This document shows positions 53,790 through 62,699 of a stretch of DNA of 64,000 nt, piece by piece. The DNA comes from JALORV01 sp963780715. Lineage in GTDB: Bacteria; Pseudomonadota; Gammaproteobacteria; Burkholderiales; Burkholderiaceae_F. The notes beneath the pieces were generated by a model, which saw only the letters and a list, made by a program, of their open reading frames with translations, made no database searches and was not told the DNA's origin. The stretch spans positions 124,001 to 188,000 of the forward strand of contig CAWADK010000024.1 in assembly GCA_963780715.1 (NCBI GenBank), read 5' to 3'. How positions within the stretch are numbered: the first letter of the stretch is position 1; every line of letters starts with the position of its first letter. The position numbers and the translations under genes were made by a program.

Positions 53790-55766
53790 ATGGACATCGT
53801 CGAGCCCCTGTGGCGGCCATCGCCGGAGCGCATCGAGAGCGCGCACATCACGGCGTTTCTGCACTGGCTCGAGCGCGAACGAGGCCTGAGATTCGCCGAC
53901 TACGAGTCGTTGTGGCGGTGGTCGGTGACCGACCTCGAGGGGTTCTGGGGCGCGCTCTGGCACTTCCTCGACATCCGCGCATCGCAGCCCTACGAGCGCG
54001 TGCTCGGTGCGCGCACGATGCCCGGTGCGCAGTGGTTCGTCGGTGCGCGGCTGAACCTGGTCGACCAGGTCTTCCGGCACGCGACCGAGACACGGCCGGC
54101 GATCGTCGCCGGCGACGAGAGCGGCGCCCTGCGTGAGGTCTCGTGGGCAGAACTGCAATCGCAGGTGGCCTCGGTCGCAGCGGCGCTGCGCGAGTTCGGC
54201 GTCGTCCCGGGTGACCGCGTCGTCGCGATCCTGCCCAACGTGCCGCAGACGATCGTCGCCTTCCTCGCCTGCGCCAGCGTGGGCGCGATCTGGTCGGTGT
54301 GTTCGCCCGACATGGGGCCGCTTGCCGTGCTCGATCGCTTCCGCCAGATCGCGCCGAAAGTGCTGATTGCCTGCGACGGCTACCGCTACGGCGGCAAGGT
54401 GTTCGACCGCGCTGCCGTGCTGGCCGAGGTCCGCGCCGCGCTGCCGACGGTGCAGCACACGCTGATCGTGCCCTCGTTGCACGGCCGCCTTGACACTGCG
54501 CGCATCCCGCAGGCGCGCTGCTGGACCACGGTCATCTCGAACGAGGCGGCGCTGCGGACCGAGCAGGTGGCGGCCGACCATCCGCTGTGGGTCGTGTATT
54601 CGTCGGGTACGACGGGCCTGCCGAAGGCGATCGTGCACGGCCACGCCGGCGTGCTGCTCGAAATGATGAAGGGCGTGCACCTGCACCGCGACATCGGGCC
54701 TGGCGACCGCTTCTTCTGGTACACGACGACCGGCTGGATCATGTGGAACGTGCAGGTGAGCGGACTGCTGGCCGGCGCCACCGCCGTGCTGTACGACGGC
54801 CATCCGGGCACGCCGGACCTCGGCGTGCTGTGGCGCTTCGTCGAGCGCGTCGGCGCGACCTTCTTCGGTGCGGGGGCCGCGTACTTCGCCAGCTGCATCA
54901 AGGCCGGTGTCGAGCCCGCGCAGATCGCCGACCTCTCGACGCTGCGTACGCTCGGCTCGACCGGCTCGCCGCTGCCGGCGGAGTCCTACCGCTGGGTCTA
55001 CGAACATGTAAAGAACGATCTCTGGCTGGTATCGATCGCCGGCGGCACCGATCTCGCCGGTGCGTTTCTGACCGGCCTGCCGACGCTGCCGGTCTACGCA
55101 GGCGAGATGCAGTGCCGCGCGCTTGGCCTCAAGGTCGAGGCCTGGAACGACGACGGCCAACCCGTCATCGATGAAGTCGGCGAACTGGTCTGTACGACGC
55201 CGTTCCCGTCGCTGCCGCTCACCTTCTGGAACGACCCTGACGGCCGGCGCTACCGCGAGAGCTACTTCGACATGTATCCCGGTGTCTGGCGGCACGGCGA
55301 CTGGATGCGCCTGGTGCCGCGGCCGGAAGCGGTCGGCGGCGTGATCTACGGACGCTCGGACGCGACGATCAACCGGCAAGGCATCCGCATGGGCACGGCG
55401 GAGCTGTATCGCGCGGTCGAAGCGCTGCCGGAGGTGCTCGACTCGCTGGTCGTCGATCTCGAATACCTTGGACGCGAGTCGTATATGCCGCTGTTCGTCG
55501 TGCTGCGGCCCGGCGTCGTGCTCGACGACAGCCTGAAACAGCGCATCAACGATCGCATTCGTGAAGCGCTGTCGGCGCGCCATGTGCCCAGCGAAATCCT
55601 CGCGATCAGCGAGGTGCCGCGCACGCTGTCGGGCAAGAAGATGGAACTGCCGATCAAGCGCCTGCTGCTCGGCCACCCGCTGGCGCAGGTAGCGCACGCC
55701 GACGCGATGGCCAATCCGGCGAGCCTGACCTGGTTCGTGGAGTTCGCCAGAGGCCGTTCCGGCTGA
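53790..55766 (+). CDS. Acetoacetyl-CoA synthetase
   Basis: A 658-residue adenylate-forming enzyme that activates acetoacetate to acetoacetyl-CoA. Core motifs are VYSSGTTGLPKAIVHGHAG (phosphate loop), TTTGWIMWNVQ, GRSDATINRQGIRMGTAE and PRTLSGKKMELPIKRL, the lysine of the last being catalytic for adenylation. The length and the AGxxYxxF-type N terminus (WRWSVTDLEGFW) are those of the acetoacetyl-CoA synthetase branch rather than of acetyl-CoA synthetase. It would use ketone-body-type carbon from poly-hydroxybutyrate turnover. Confidence 0.9.
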   Translation: MDIVEPLWRPSPERIESAHITAFLHWLERERGLRFADYESLWRWSVTDLEGFWGALWHFLDIRASQPYERVLGARTMPGAQWFVGARLNLVDQVFRHATETRPAIVAGDESGALREVSWAELQSQVASVAAALREFGVVPGDRVVAILPNVPQTIVAFLACASVGAIWSVCSPDMGPLAVLDRFRQIAPKVLIACDGYRYGGKVFDRAAVLAEVRAALPTVQHTLIVPSLHGRLDTARIPQARCWTTVISNEAALRTEQVAADHPLWVVYSSGTTGLPKAIVHGHAGVLLEMMKGVHLHRDIGPGDRFFWYTTTGWIMWNVQVSGLLAGATAVLYDGHPGTPDLGVLWRFVERVGATFFGAGAAYFASCIKAGVEPAQIADLSTLRTLGSTGSPLPAESYRWVYEHVKNDLWLVSIAGGTDLAGAFLTGLPTLPVYAGEMQCRALGLKVEAWNDDGQPVIDEVGELVCTTPFPSLPLTFWNDPDGRRYRESYFDMYPGVWRHGDWMRLVPRPEAVGGVIYGRSDATINRQGIRMGTAELYRAVEALPEVLDSLVVDLEYLGRESYMPLFVVLRPGVVLDDSLKQRINDRIREALSARHVPSEILAISEVPRTLSGKKMELPIKRLLLGHPLAQVAHADAMANPASLTWFVEFARGRSG

Positions 55767-55807
55767 CCGCCGGCCGCCCGCAGCCGCGGCAAAAAGTAGC
55801 TTGCAAT

Positions 55808-55830
55808 AACTATTACATTATGTAATAGTT
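55808..55830. promoter_or_regulatory. AT-rich palindrome before chrB
   Basis: Arms AACTATTACA and TGTAATAGTT, separated by TTA, form a perfect 10-bp dyad that ends five bases before the chrB start. It is very AT-rich in a GC-rich genome. ChrB proteins are chromate-responsive regulators in some bacteria, so this is a likely operator. Its core resembles the dyad at 22520. Confidence 0.7.
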
Positions 55831-55835
55831 GATAC

Positions 55836-56790
55836 ATGCAACCCGGATGGCTCGCCCTGGTGATCTCTCTTCCCACCTCGCCCAGCGCGGTGCGGGTGCG
55901 CATCTGGCGCGCGCTCAAGGCGGGCGGCTGCGGGGCGCTGCGCGACGGCGTCTACCTGCTGCCCGATCGGCCCGACTGCGCACGGGTGCTCGACGGCCTG
56001 GCCGATGAAGTGCGCCAGGCCGACGGCGAGGCCACGCAGCTCGCGTTCGCCGCGCGCGACGCCGAGCAGCAACGGCAGTTCGAGGCGCTGTTCGACCGCT
56101 CCGACGAGTACAAGGTGTTCGAGCGCGACCTCGCCCGCGCGCGCCGTGAACTGCGGACGGCCGACGAGGTGCCGGGCCGGCGCACGCTGCGCGCGCTCGC
56201 GCAGCGGCTCGAAGCGCTGCGCGGTATCGACTTCTTCGCCGATGCGCGCGCGGCGGCCGTCGCCACCGCGCTGGAGGATCTCCGGCTCGAGTGCGAGGCG
56301 CGCTGGTCGCCGGGCGAACCGGCCGCGCGGGTCAAGGGCGCGATCGAGCCGCTCGACGCGGCCGACTACCAGGGCCGCACCTGGGTCACGCGGCAGCGTC
56401 CGTGGGTCGATCGCCTCGCCAGCGCTTGGCTGGTGCGCCGCTTCATCGACCCGTCGGCGCGCTTCGTCTGGCTGAAGCCGTCGGCGAAGCCGCCGAAGTC
56501 GGCACTGGGGTTCGACTTCGACGGCGCGCGCTTCACGCACGTTGCCGGCAAGGTCACCTTCGAAGTCATCGCCGCGAGCTTCGGGCTGGACGACGACGCC
56601 GCATTGCGCAGGCTGGGCGAGGCGGTGCACTACATCGACATCGGCGCGCCGCGCATGAGGAAGCCGCCGGACTCGAGGCCCTGATCCGCGGCCTGCAGGC
56701 ACAGCACGACGACGATGACGCGCTGCTCGACGCTGCGCTCGGCGTGTTCGACGCGCTTTACAGCGGACTGCGAGGAGCCTCTGGACTCCG
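55836..56790 (+). pseudogene. chrB: Chromate resistance protein ChrB, frameshifted
   Basis: Frame one covers about 270 residues: the N-terminal regulator-like domain (VRIWRALKAGGCGALRDGVYLLP) and the ChrB domain (WVTRQRPWVDRLASAWLVRRFIDP, FDFDGARFTHV). Near 56650 the conserved end, EAAGLEALIRGLQ to VFDALYSGL, continues in another frame. ChrB may act as chromate-sensing repressor or activator of chrA. The frame shift and the lack of a stop before chrA suggest either an indel in a ChrB-ChrA fusion or a damaged chrB. The end given is approximate. Confidence 0.78.
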
Positions 56791-58109
56791 CGCGTGCACC
56801 GGAGGCGGTCGGTTTCTGGCAGGCGTTCGCGTACTGGCTGCGGCTCGGCTTCATCAGCTTCGGTGGACCGGCCGGGCAGATCGCGATCATGCATCGCGAG
56901 TTGGTCGAGGAGCGCCGCTGGATCTCCGAGAAGCGTTTCCTGCACGCGCTCAACTACTGCATGCTGCTACCCGGCCCGGAAGCGACGCAGCTCGCGACCT
57001 ACATCGGCTGGTTGATGCACCGGACTTGGGGAGGCATCGTCGCCGGCGCGCTCTTCGTGCTGCCGTCGTTCGTGATCCTCATCGCGCTGTCGTGGATCTA
57101 TCTTGTCTACGGCGACGTTCCGTCGGTGGCGGGCATGCTGTACGGCATCAAGCCGGCAGTGACCGCGATCGTGCTGGCGGCGGCCTGGCGCATCGGCGGT
57201 CGCGCGCTGCGCCATCCTTATCTGTGGGCGATCGCCGTCGCCGCTTTCGTCGCGATTTTCGCCTTCGACGTGCCGTTTCCGCTGATCGTGCTGGCAGCTG
57301 CGGTTGCGGGATGGATCGGCGCGCGCGTCGTGCCGAAGGCATTCGATGGCTCCGACGGGCATTCTGCGGCGGCGTCACACGGCCCGGCGCTGATCGAGGA
57401 CGACACGCCGCGTCCCGCACACACGCGCTGGTCGGGCGCGCACGCGCTGCGCGTACTGCTCGCGTTCCTGCTGCTGTGGGCCGGCGCGATCGGCGTGCTG
57501 GTGGTGCTCGCCGGCTGGAGCGGCACGCTGACGCAGATGGCGTGGTTCTTCACCAAGGCGGCGCTGCTGACTTTTGGTGGCGCGTATGCAGTGTTGCCGT
57601 ATGTCGTGCAGGGCGCGGTCGAGAACTACGCTTGGCTGACGACCGCCCAGATGATGGACGGGCTCGCGCTCGGCGAGACGACTCCGGGACCACTGATCAT
57701 GGTCGTGGCCTTCGTCGGCTTCGTCGGCGGCTGGACCCACCAGGTGCTGGGCGACGCACTCTTCGCCGGCGGCGTGCTGGCGGCGACGGTCGTGACTTTC
57801 TTCACGTTCCTGCCGTCGTTCCTGTTCATCCTGCTCGGCGCGCCGTTCATTGAGAGCACGCACGGCCAGTTGCACTTCACCGCGCCACTGAAGGGCATTA
57901 CTGCGGCGGTGGTGGGAGTCATCGTCAACCTCGCGGTGTTCTTTGCACTGCACGTCTGGTGGCCCGATGGTCGAACGGCAGGCATCGACCTTCCGTCGGT
58001 GCTGATTTCCATCATCGCGCTCGTGGCTTTGATGCGCTTCAAGGCGGGCGTCATCCCGGTCATCGTGGCCTGCGGGCTTGTCGGTCTGGCGCTGCGCACA
58101 TTCCTCTAG
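56715..58109 (+). CDS. chrA: Chromate efflux transporter ChrA
   Basis: A 464-residue inner-membrane transporter of the CHR family with about ten helices in two homologous halves. LGFISFGGPAGQIAIMHREL and the second-half FTKAALLTFGGAYAVLPY are the repeat signatures. LLPGPEATQLATYIGW and LGETTPGPLIMVVAFVG follow each. It exports chromate from the cytoplasm. No ATG/GTG/TTG occurs in this frame between 56718 and the conserved start, and ATG 56715 would give 33 non-conserved residues, so the true start is unclear. A rhodanese gene follows after eight bases. Confidence 0.88.
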   Translation: MTRCSTLRSACSTRFTADCEEPLDSARAPEAVGFWQAFAYWLRLGFISFGGPAGQIAIMHRELVEERRWISEKRFLHALNYCMLLPGPEATQLATYIGWLMHRTWGGIVAGALFVLPSFVILIALSWIYLVYGDVPSVAGMLYGIKPAVTAIVLAAAWRIGGRALRHPYLWAIAVAAFVAIFAFDVPFPLIVLAAAVAGWIGARVVPKAFDGSDGHSAAASHGPALIEDDTPRPAHTRWSGAHALRVLLAFLLLWAGAIGVLVVLAGWSGTLTQMAWFFTKAALLTFGGAYAVLPYVVQGAVENYAWLTTAQMMDGLALGETTPGPLIMVVAFVGFVGGWTHQVLGDALFAGGVLAATVVTFFTFLPSFLFILLGAPFIESTHGQLHFTAPLKGITAAVVGVIVNLAVFFALHVWWPDGRTAGIDLPSVLISIIALVALMRFKAGVIPVIVACGLVGLALRTFL

Positions 58110-58117
58110 GAGGACCC

Positions 58118-58459
58118 ATGGACAAGATCACACTGGCCGAACTCGACGAGTGGCAGCGCGCGCAGCGCACCTTCACGCTGCTCGACGTGCGCCGTGCCAA
58201 GGTCCGCGAGGCGGACGGCGCCGACATCGCCGGCACCGAATGGCGGTCGCCCGACGGACTCTTTACGTGGAAGGACGAGATCCCGCGCGACCGGCCGGTC
58301 GTGGTGGTCTGTGCCCATGGTCACGAGATCAGCCAGGGCGTGGCGGCGACGCTGCGCGCGATGGGCCTCGATGCACGGTTCCTGGTGGACGGTTTTGCCG
58401 GATGGCGCGACAGCGGCCGGCGGGTGGTTCCGGCCGGTCAGGCCGGTGGGGTGGCGTGA
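58118..58459 (+). CDS. Single-domain rhodanese in the chromate operon
   Basis: A 113-residue rhodanese. The active-site cysteine is in VVCAHGHEIS, and FLVDGFAGWRDSG is the usual C-terminal motif. It could transfer sulfur, reduce arsenate-like oxyanions or help detoxify chromate products. AGGAGG lies before the ATG. It starts eight bases after chrA and is probably part of the same transcript. Confidence 0.85.
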   Translation: MDKITLAELDEWQRAQRTFTLLDVRRAKVREADGADIAGTEWRSPDGLFTWKDEIPRDRPVVVVCAHGHEISQGVAATLRAMGLDARFLVDGFAGWRDSGRRVVPAGQAGGVA

Positions 58460-58514
58460 CGAGAGACAACGCGGTCCGGCGCGGTCGCTAGACTCGCTCC
58501 GAGGAGGCATGGCA

Positions 58515-58877
58515 ATGGGAACCCGACCGCAGCAGAAGTACCTGGGCAGCTGCCACTGCGGAGCAGTGCGTTTCGAGATCGAAACGGACTTCCCCGAACT
58601 CACGATGTGCGACTGCTCGATCTGCCGGCGCAGGAACGCGCTGATGGTCAAGGTTCACGAAAGCCAGTTTGCGCTTCTCTCCGGCGAGGATTCGCTCACT
58701 GAATATCAGTTTCATACCCACACCGCGCGCCACTTCTTCTGTCGTGTGTGCGGCATCTATCCGTTTCATCGCAAGCGCGTGACGCCGGACTATTTCGGGA
58801 TCAACGTCTTCTGCCTGCATGACTTCGATCCGACGGGGATACCGGTGCGCCAGGCGGTGGGCGCTGCGATGCCATGA
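58515..58877 (+). CDS. GFA-family zinc protein
   Basis: A 120-residue protein of the glutathione-dependent formaldehyde-activating enzyme (GFA)-like family. The zinc cysteines are in GSCHCGAVRFE, CDCSICRRR and FFCRVCGIYPF. Family members form S-hydroxymethyl-glutathione or bind small thiol adducts; the physiological role is unsure. Of two ATGs, 58515 has GAGGAGG at the right distance (seven bases). It overlaps the acetyltransferase gene by four bases. Confidence 0.85.
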   Translation: MGTRPQQKYLGSCHCGAVRFEIETDFPELTMCDCSICRRRNALMVKVHESQFALLSGEDSLTEYQFHTHTARHFFCRVCGIYPFHRKRVTPDYFGINVFCLHDFDPTGIPVRQAVGAAMP

Positions 58878-59350
58878 CGGAGCCGGCAGCGCACGCGCTC
58901 GAGCTGCGACGCGTTGCGGAGTCCGACTTCGAGACGGTCTTCTCCATCACGATGGAGACAATGCGTGCCTACGTCGAGGCAACGTGGGGTGTCTGGGACG
59001 ATGCCGAGCATCGGTCCCGCATCCGTGCATCGTTCGACCCTTCGACGCACCGGCTGGTGCATTTGGATGGCCAGCTCGCCGGTCTGCTTGCAGCCGAGGA
59101 ACATCCTGAACACGTTCAGCTGGTCAAGGTCTTCCTGCTGCCGCCATTTCAGGGCCGCGGCATCGGGACACGGCTGGTACGGCAAGTGATGGCGCAGGCC
59201 GCAGCGCAGGGGCGCCCGGTGCGCCTGCGCGTGCTGCGCGTGAATCCCGCGCAGCGCCTGTATCTGCGGCTGGGCTTCGTCATCACCGACGAGACGCCCG
59301 AGCGCTTCTACATGGAATGGCGACCGGGCCGTGACCCGCGCACCGTATGA
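58874..59350 (+). CDS. GNAT acetyltransferase
   Basis: A 158-residue acetyl-CoA-dependent N-acetyltransferase. The acetyl-CoA loop is FQGRGIGTRLVRQ (about 93-105). VRLRVLRVNPAQRLYLRLGF gives the rest of the GNAT fold, and EQVQLVKVFLLP precedes. The substrate is unknown. The start overlaps the GFA gene stop (ATGA), suggesting a joint transcript. Confidence 0.87.
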   Translation: MTEPAAHALELRRVAESDFETVFSITMETMRAYVEATWGVWDDAEHRSRIRASFDPSTHRLVHLDGQLAGLLAAEEHPEHVQLVKVFLLPPFQGRGIGTRLVRQVMAQAAAQGRPVRLRVLRVNPAQRLYLRLGFVITDETPERFYMEWRPGRDPRTV

Positions 59351-59384
59351 GCGTCCGTGCGGCCGCCGGCCAAGGGTCGGGTAG

Positions 59385-59999
59385 TCACATGCCGAGATAG
59401 CGGCCGGGCTTGTGGTTGACTGCCACGACGAGGTTCAAGGCCACGGCACCGATGACTGAGATGGCGACCAGCTTCGCATCGACGATCGCGAGCGCCGCCA
59501 CGACGATGAGGCAGTCGATCCCCATCTGCACGGCCCCGGCACGCCAGCCGTAGCGCTGCTGCAGCCACAGCACCAGCACATTCAGTCCGCCCAGACTGGC
59601 CTGGTGCCGAAACAGCATCAGCAGCCCGACGCCGATGAGGAAACCGCCCATCACGGCGGCGTAGACCGGCTGCAGCCAGTCGAACCGCAACGCCAGCGGC
59701 AGCGCTTCGGTGAATGCGGCGAGCAGCGCAACAGCGGCGAAGGTCTTGATGGTGAAGCGCCACCCCATCGTGCGCACGGCGAACCAGGCAAACGGCAGGT
59801 TGAGTACGAAGAACACCGGACCGAAGCGCCAGCCGGTCGCGTAGTGGACGAGAAACGCGATCCCGGCCGTGCCTCCCGTCAGCAGGCCCGCGTGGCCATA
59901 CATGCCGATGCCCAGAGCGACGAACAGCGTCGCGGTGACAAGTGCCTGCACGTCCTCGAAGACCGTGTGCTGCGTCGGCGCCTGGGCAGGATGGAACAT
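59385..59999 (-). CDS. YitT-family membrane protein
   Basis: A 204-residue protein with about five or six helices and the YitT motif GHAGLLTGGTAGIAFL (about 36-51) and SLGGLNVLVLW. It lacks the C-terminal DUF2179 domain of Bacillus YitT. Function is unknown. The ATG at 59999 leaves out 11 non-conserved residues of the longer frame. It converges with the GNAT gene. Confidence 0.83.
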   Translation of the reverse strand: MFHPAQAPTQHTVFEDVQALVTATLFVALGIGMYGHAGLLTGGTAGIAFLVHYATGWRFGPVFFVLNLPFAWFAVRTMGWRFTIKTFAAVALLAAFTEALPLALRFDWLQPVYAAVMGGFLIGVGLLMLFRHQASLGGLNVLVLWLQQRYGWRAGAVQMGIDCLIVVAALAIVDAKLVAISVIGAVALNLVVAVNHKPGRYLGM

Positions 60000-60225
60000 G
60001 GGGCCGCAGTCTAGGCTGCGGCAGTAACGCATCCTTGATCCGGGCCAAGCAAGCCCGGACCGATTTCAGTGTGCGCCGGCCGCCTGCGGCAAGGCGCTGT
60101 TCGCTCCGCGGGCGATGTCCTGCCGCGCTCAGGCGACCAGCAGCACTCGGTGCTCAATGAACCGGATCACCTGGAAGGGGCTCCGGCCGCAGCAACGGGT
60201 CCCGGCCTGACGCCGCGCGTAGGCG

Positions 60226-61281
60226 TCAGTGCTCGTGCGAGTGGTGCGCGTCCGGCACGTGCGCATGGCTGTGCCGCAGCGGCTCGTGCCGGTGCCGGTG
60301 GCTGTGCGGGCCGACGGGCATCGGGTCGTGCGTGTGGGTGTGGTGACCGTCGTCATGCCGGTGCGCGTGTTCGTGTTCGAACGAATCGTGCTCGTGCTCG
60401 TGTGCGTGCGATTCCGCGAGGTGGAGCACGACGCCGGCCAGCATCAGCAGGCTGCCGAGCAGCAGCAGAGCGCTGAACGAACGGTCGCCGAGTCCGACCG
60501 CAAGCGCCGCGCCGATGAACGGCGCGAAGGCGAACACCGATCCGGTGCGCGCCGCCCCGAAGGCGCGCTGGGCCAGCAGGTAGAAACGCAGGCTCAGACC
60601 GTAGCCCGCGGCGCCCACAGCAACGAGCGCGAGTGCCGCGGCGAGCGGCGGCATGGGTTCGCGCGCCAGCAGCGCCAGCAGGGTGGTCGCGCCGGAGCCG
60701 AGCAGCGCCTTGGCCAGCACGACCTGCCCCGGATCGCGTTCGGCGAGCGCGCGCGATAGCGCGTTGTCGATGCCCCAGGCCGCAGTGGCGAGCGCCACCG
60801 CGAGCAGTCCCAGCAACTGCGCCTCACCGCCGCGACTCTGGTCAACGATCAGTACGACACCGCCGCCGAGCAGCAGCAGCAGCGCGAGCCACACGCGACC
60901 TCCGATCGGCTCGCGATACAGCCGCCAGGCGAGCACGGCAGTAAAGAAGGCTTCCAGCGTGAGCATCAGCGAAGCGCTCGTGCCGCTGGTCCGCTGCAGG
61001 CCCCACGCCAGCGCCACAGGACCGATGACGGCCCCGAACGCGGCGATCGCCAGCAGGCGCGGCAGGTCCGTTCGCGCCAGGCGCGCTTCGCGCTCGACGC
61101 CGCGTCGCGACAGTGTGCCGACCAGCGCGGCGCCGAGATAGAGCAGCGCCGCTGTCGTGAATGCGCCGACGCCCGCTCCGAAGCGCTGCACCAGCGGCGT
61201 GCTGACGCCGAAGAAGACCGCGGCCAGGAGGGCCAGCAGCCCGCCGCGCAGCGCCGGCCAGGGATGCGTGTGCGAGGTCAT
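60226..61281 (-). CDS. DMT/EamA permease with a histidine-rich tail
   Basis: A 351-residue protein with ten predicted helices in two EamA domains (about 1-285) and a C-terminal tail of about 65 residues holding more than twenty histidines, with acidic residues between. Such tails bind nickel, zinc or cobalt. The gene lies downstream of ureG on the same strand, so it may serve the nickel supply of urease. EamA proteins mostly export metabolites, and metal transport is inferred from the tail and the neighbourhood. Confidence 0.85.
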   Translation of the reverse strand: MTSHTHPWPALRGGLLALLAAVFFGVSTPLVQRFGAGVGAFTTAALLYLGAALVGTLSRRGVEREARLARTDLPRLLAIAAFGAVIGPVALAWGLQRTSGTSASLMLTLEAFFTAVLAWRLYREPIGGRVWLALLLLLGGGVVLIVDQSRGGEAQLLGLLAVALATAAWGIDNALSRALAERDPGQVVLAKALLGSGATTLLALLAREPMPPLAAALALVAVGAAGYGLSLRFYLLAQRAFGAARTGSVFAFAPFIGAALAVGLGDRSFSALLLLGSLLMLAGVVLHLAESHAHEHEHDSFEHEHAHRHDDGHHTHTHDPMPVGPHSHRHRHEPLRHSHAHVPDAHHSHEH

Positions 61282-61335
61282 CGGCGGGATGGCGGTTCGA
61301 CCCCGGTGAAGTCGGCGAAAGGAAATGGGCGCACT

Positions 61336-62010
61336 TCAAGCGGCGATCAGCAGTCCTTGCCGCTCGATGAAGTCAATCACTGCGTCGAGGCCGGTACCGG
61401 TCTTCAGGTTGGTCATCACGTAGGGCCGCGTGCCGCGCATGCGCTCGGTGTCGTGCCGCATCACGTCGAGGTTCGCGCCGACATGCGGCGCGAGATCGGT
61501 CTTGTTGATGACCAGCAGGTCGCTCTTGGTGATGCCGGGCCCGCCCTTGCGCGGGATCTTTTCACCGCCGGCGACATCGATGACGTAGATCGTCAGGTCC
61601 GACAGTTCGGGGCTGAAGGTCGCCGCGAGGTTGTCGCCGCCGGATTCGATGAAGATCAGTTCGAGATCGGGAAAGCGGCGGCACATGCGGTCGACCGCGT
61701 CGAGGTTGATCGAAGCGTCCTCGCGGATCGCGGTGTGCGGACAGCCGCCGGTTTCCACCCCCATGATGCGGTCGGGCGTCAGCGCCTCGGCCGTGACGAG
61801 CAGGCGCTCGTCTTCCTTCGTGTAGATGTCGTTGGTGATGACTGCGAGGCGGTACTGGTCACGCATGCGCTTGCACAGCACCTCGACCAGCGTCGTCTTG
61901 CCCGAACCCACCGGTCCGCCGACGCCGACACGCAATGGACCCGCCGGCCGACCGGGAATGGCTGGTGGGGCGTCGGGTGCAATGGAAAGTGTTGTCATCG
62001 TCGGGCTCAC
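61336..62010 (-). CDS. ureG: Urease accessory GTPase UreG
   Basis: A 224-residue GTPase that delivers nickel to urease. The P-loop GVGGPVGSGKTTLVE is at about residues 28-42, ETGGCPHTAIREDASIN carries the nickel-binding CPH motif, and NKTDLAPHVGA is the guanine motif. It overlaps ureF by four bases. A His-rich permease gene follows 54 bases later. Confidence 0.95.
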   Translation of the reverse strand: MSPTMTTLSIAPDAPPAIPGRPAGPLRVGVGGPVGSGKTTLVEVLCKRMRDQYRLAVITNDIYTKEDERLLVTAEALTPDRIMGVETGGCPHTAIREDASINLDAVDRMCRRFPDLELIFIESGGDNLAATFSPELSDLTIYVIDVAGGEKIPRKGGPGITKSDLLVINKTDLAPHVGANLDVMRHDTERMRGTRPYVMTNLKTGTGLDAVIDFIERQGLLIAA

Positions 62011-62699
62011 GAACGGAAGAGGCGGGAGTACTGGGTTTCGTGGCGCGCCGAACGCAGCGCGAAGCCGATGGCGGCGGTGCCGAGTTCATCGTCGGTCAGC
62101 GCGGCCGCCTGTTCGACGGCCTGCTGCACGGCGCTGTGCAGTGCGAGGAGCATCGCCTGGCCGGCCTGCTGCCCGAGCGGCACGGTCTTGACGGCGACCA
62201 GCACCTGGTTCTCCGTCCACGCCCACAGGTAGGCCGCGAGTCCGTCCAGCCGCGCGATGCCGAGCTGCGCGCAGGCGGTGGCGAAGCCGGCGGTGTACGT
62301 CGCGTCCGGCAGTGGTGGAACGGTGAGGTTCAGGGGCGCGTAGACGCGCAGCATCGAGGCGCCCATCTGCAGCGACTCGGCGCGCAGCTCTGCCGTCTCG
62401 CGTGTCGCGAGCAGTTCTTCGTTCCAGTGCCGCATGGCCGATTCATCCCGCGCCAGGGCGGCATCGTGGATGCGCAGCCACGCCGGGGCCTCGAAACGCG
62501 CCAGCACCAGCAGCAGCGCGTCATGGATCCAGCGTTGCGCCGACGCTGCATCGTGCACGAGCCCCTCGCTGATCGCCGACTCGAGGCCCTGCGAGTACGC
62601 GAACCCGCCCACCGGCAGCGCCGGGCTCGCGAGCTGCAGCAGCGCAAGCAGCGGACGCAGGCGAGCGCTTTGACCGACGCCAACATCGACGGGCGTCAT
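62007..62699 (-). CDS. ureF: Urease accessory protein UreF
   Basis: A 230-residue all-helical protein that with UreD and UreG forms the activation complex for urease. SPALPVGGFAYSQGLE is the family N-terminal motif. The C terminus RHETQYSRLFRS is the conserved tail that contacts UreG. It overlaps ureG and ureE by four bases each. Confidence 0.93.
   Translation of the reverse strand: MTPVDVGVGQSARLRPLLALLQLASPALPVGGFAYSQGLESAISEGLVHDAASAQRWIHDALLLVLARFEAPAWLRIHDAALARDESAMRHWNEELLATRETAELRAESLQMGASMLRVYAPLNLTVPPLPDATYTAGFATACAQLGIARLDGLAAYLWAWTENQVLVAVKTVPLGQQAGQAMLLALHSAVQQAVEQAAALTDDELGTAAIGFALRSARHETQYSRLFRS

Noticed and set aside
53565..55697. Minus-strand frame of 710 codons opposite acetoacetyl-CoA synthetase
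   Set aside because: Arg/His/Asp-rich shadow translation of a GC-rich gene; no family features.
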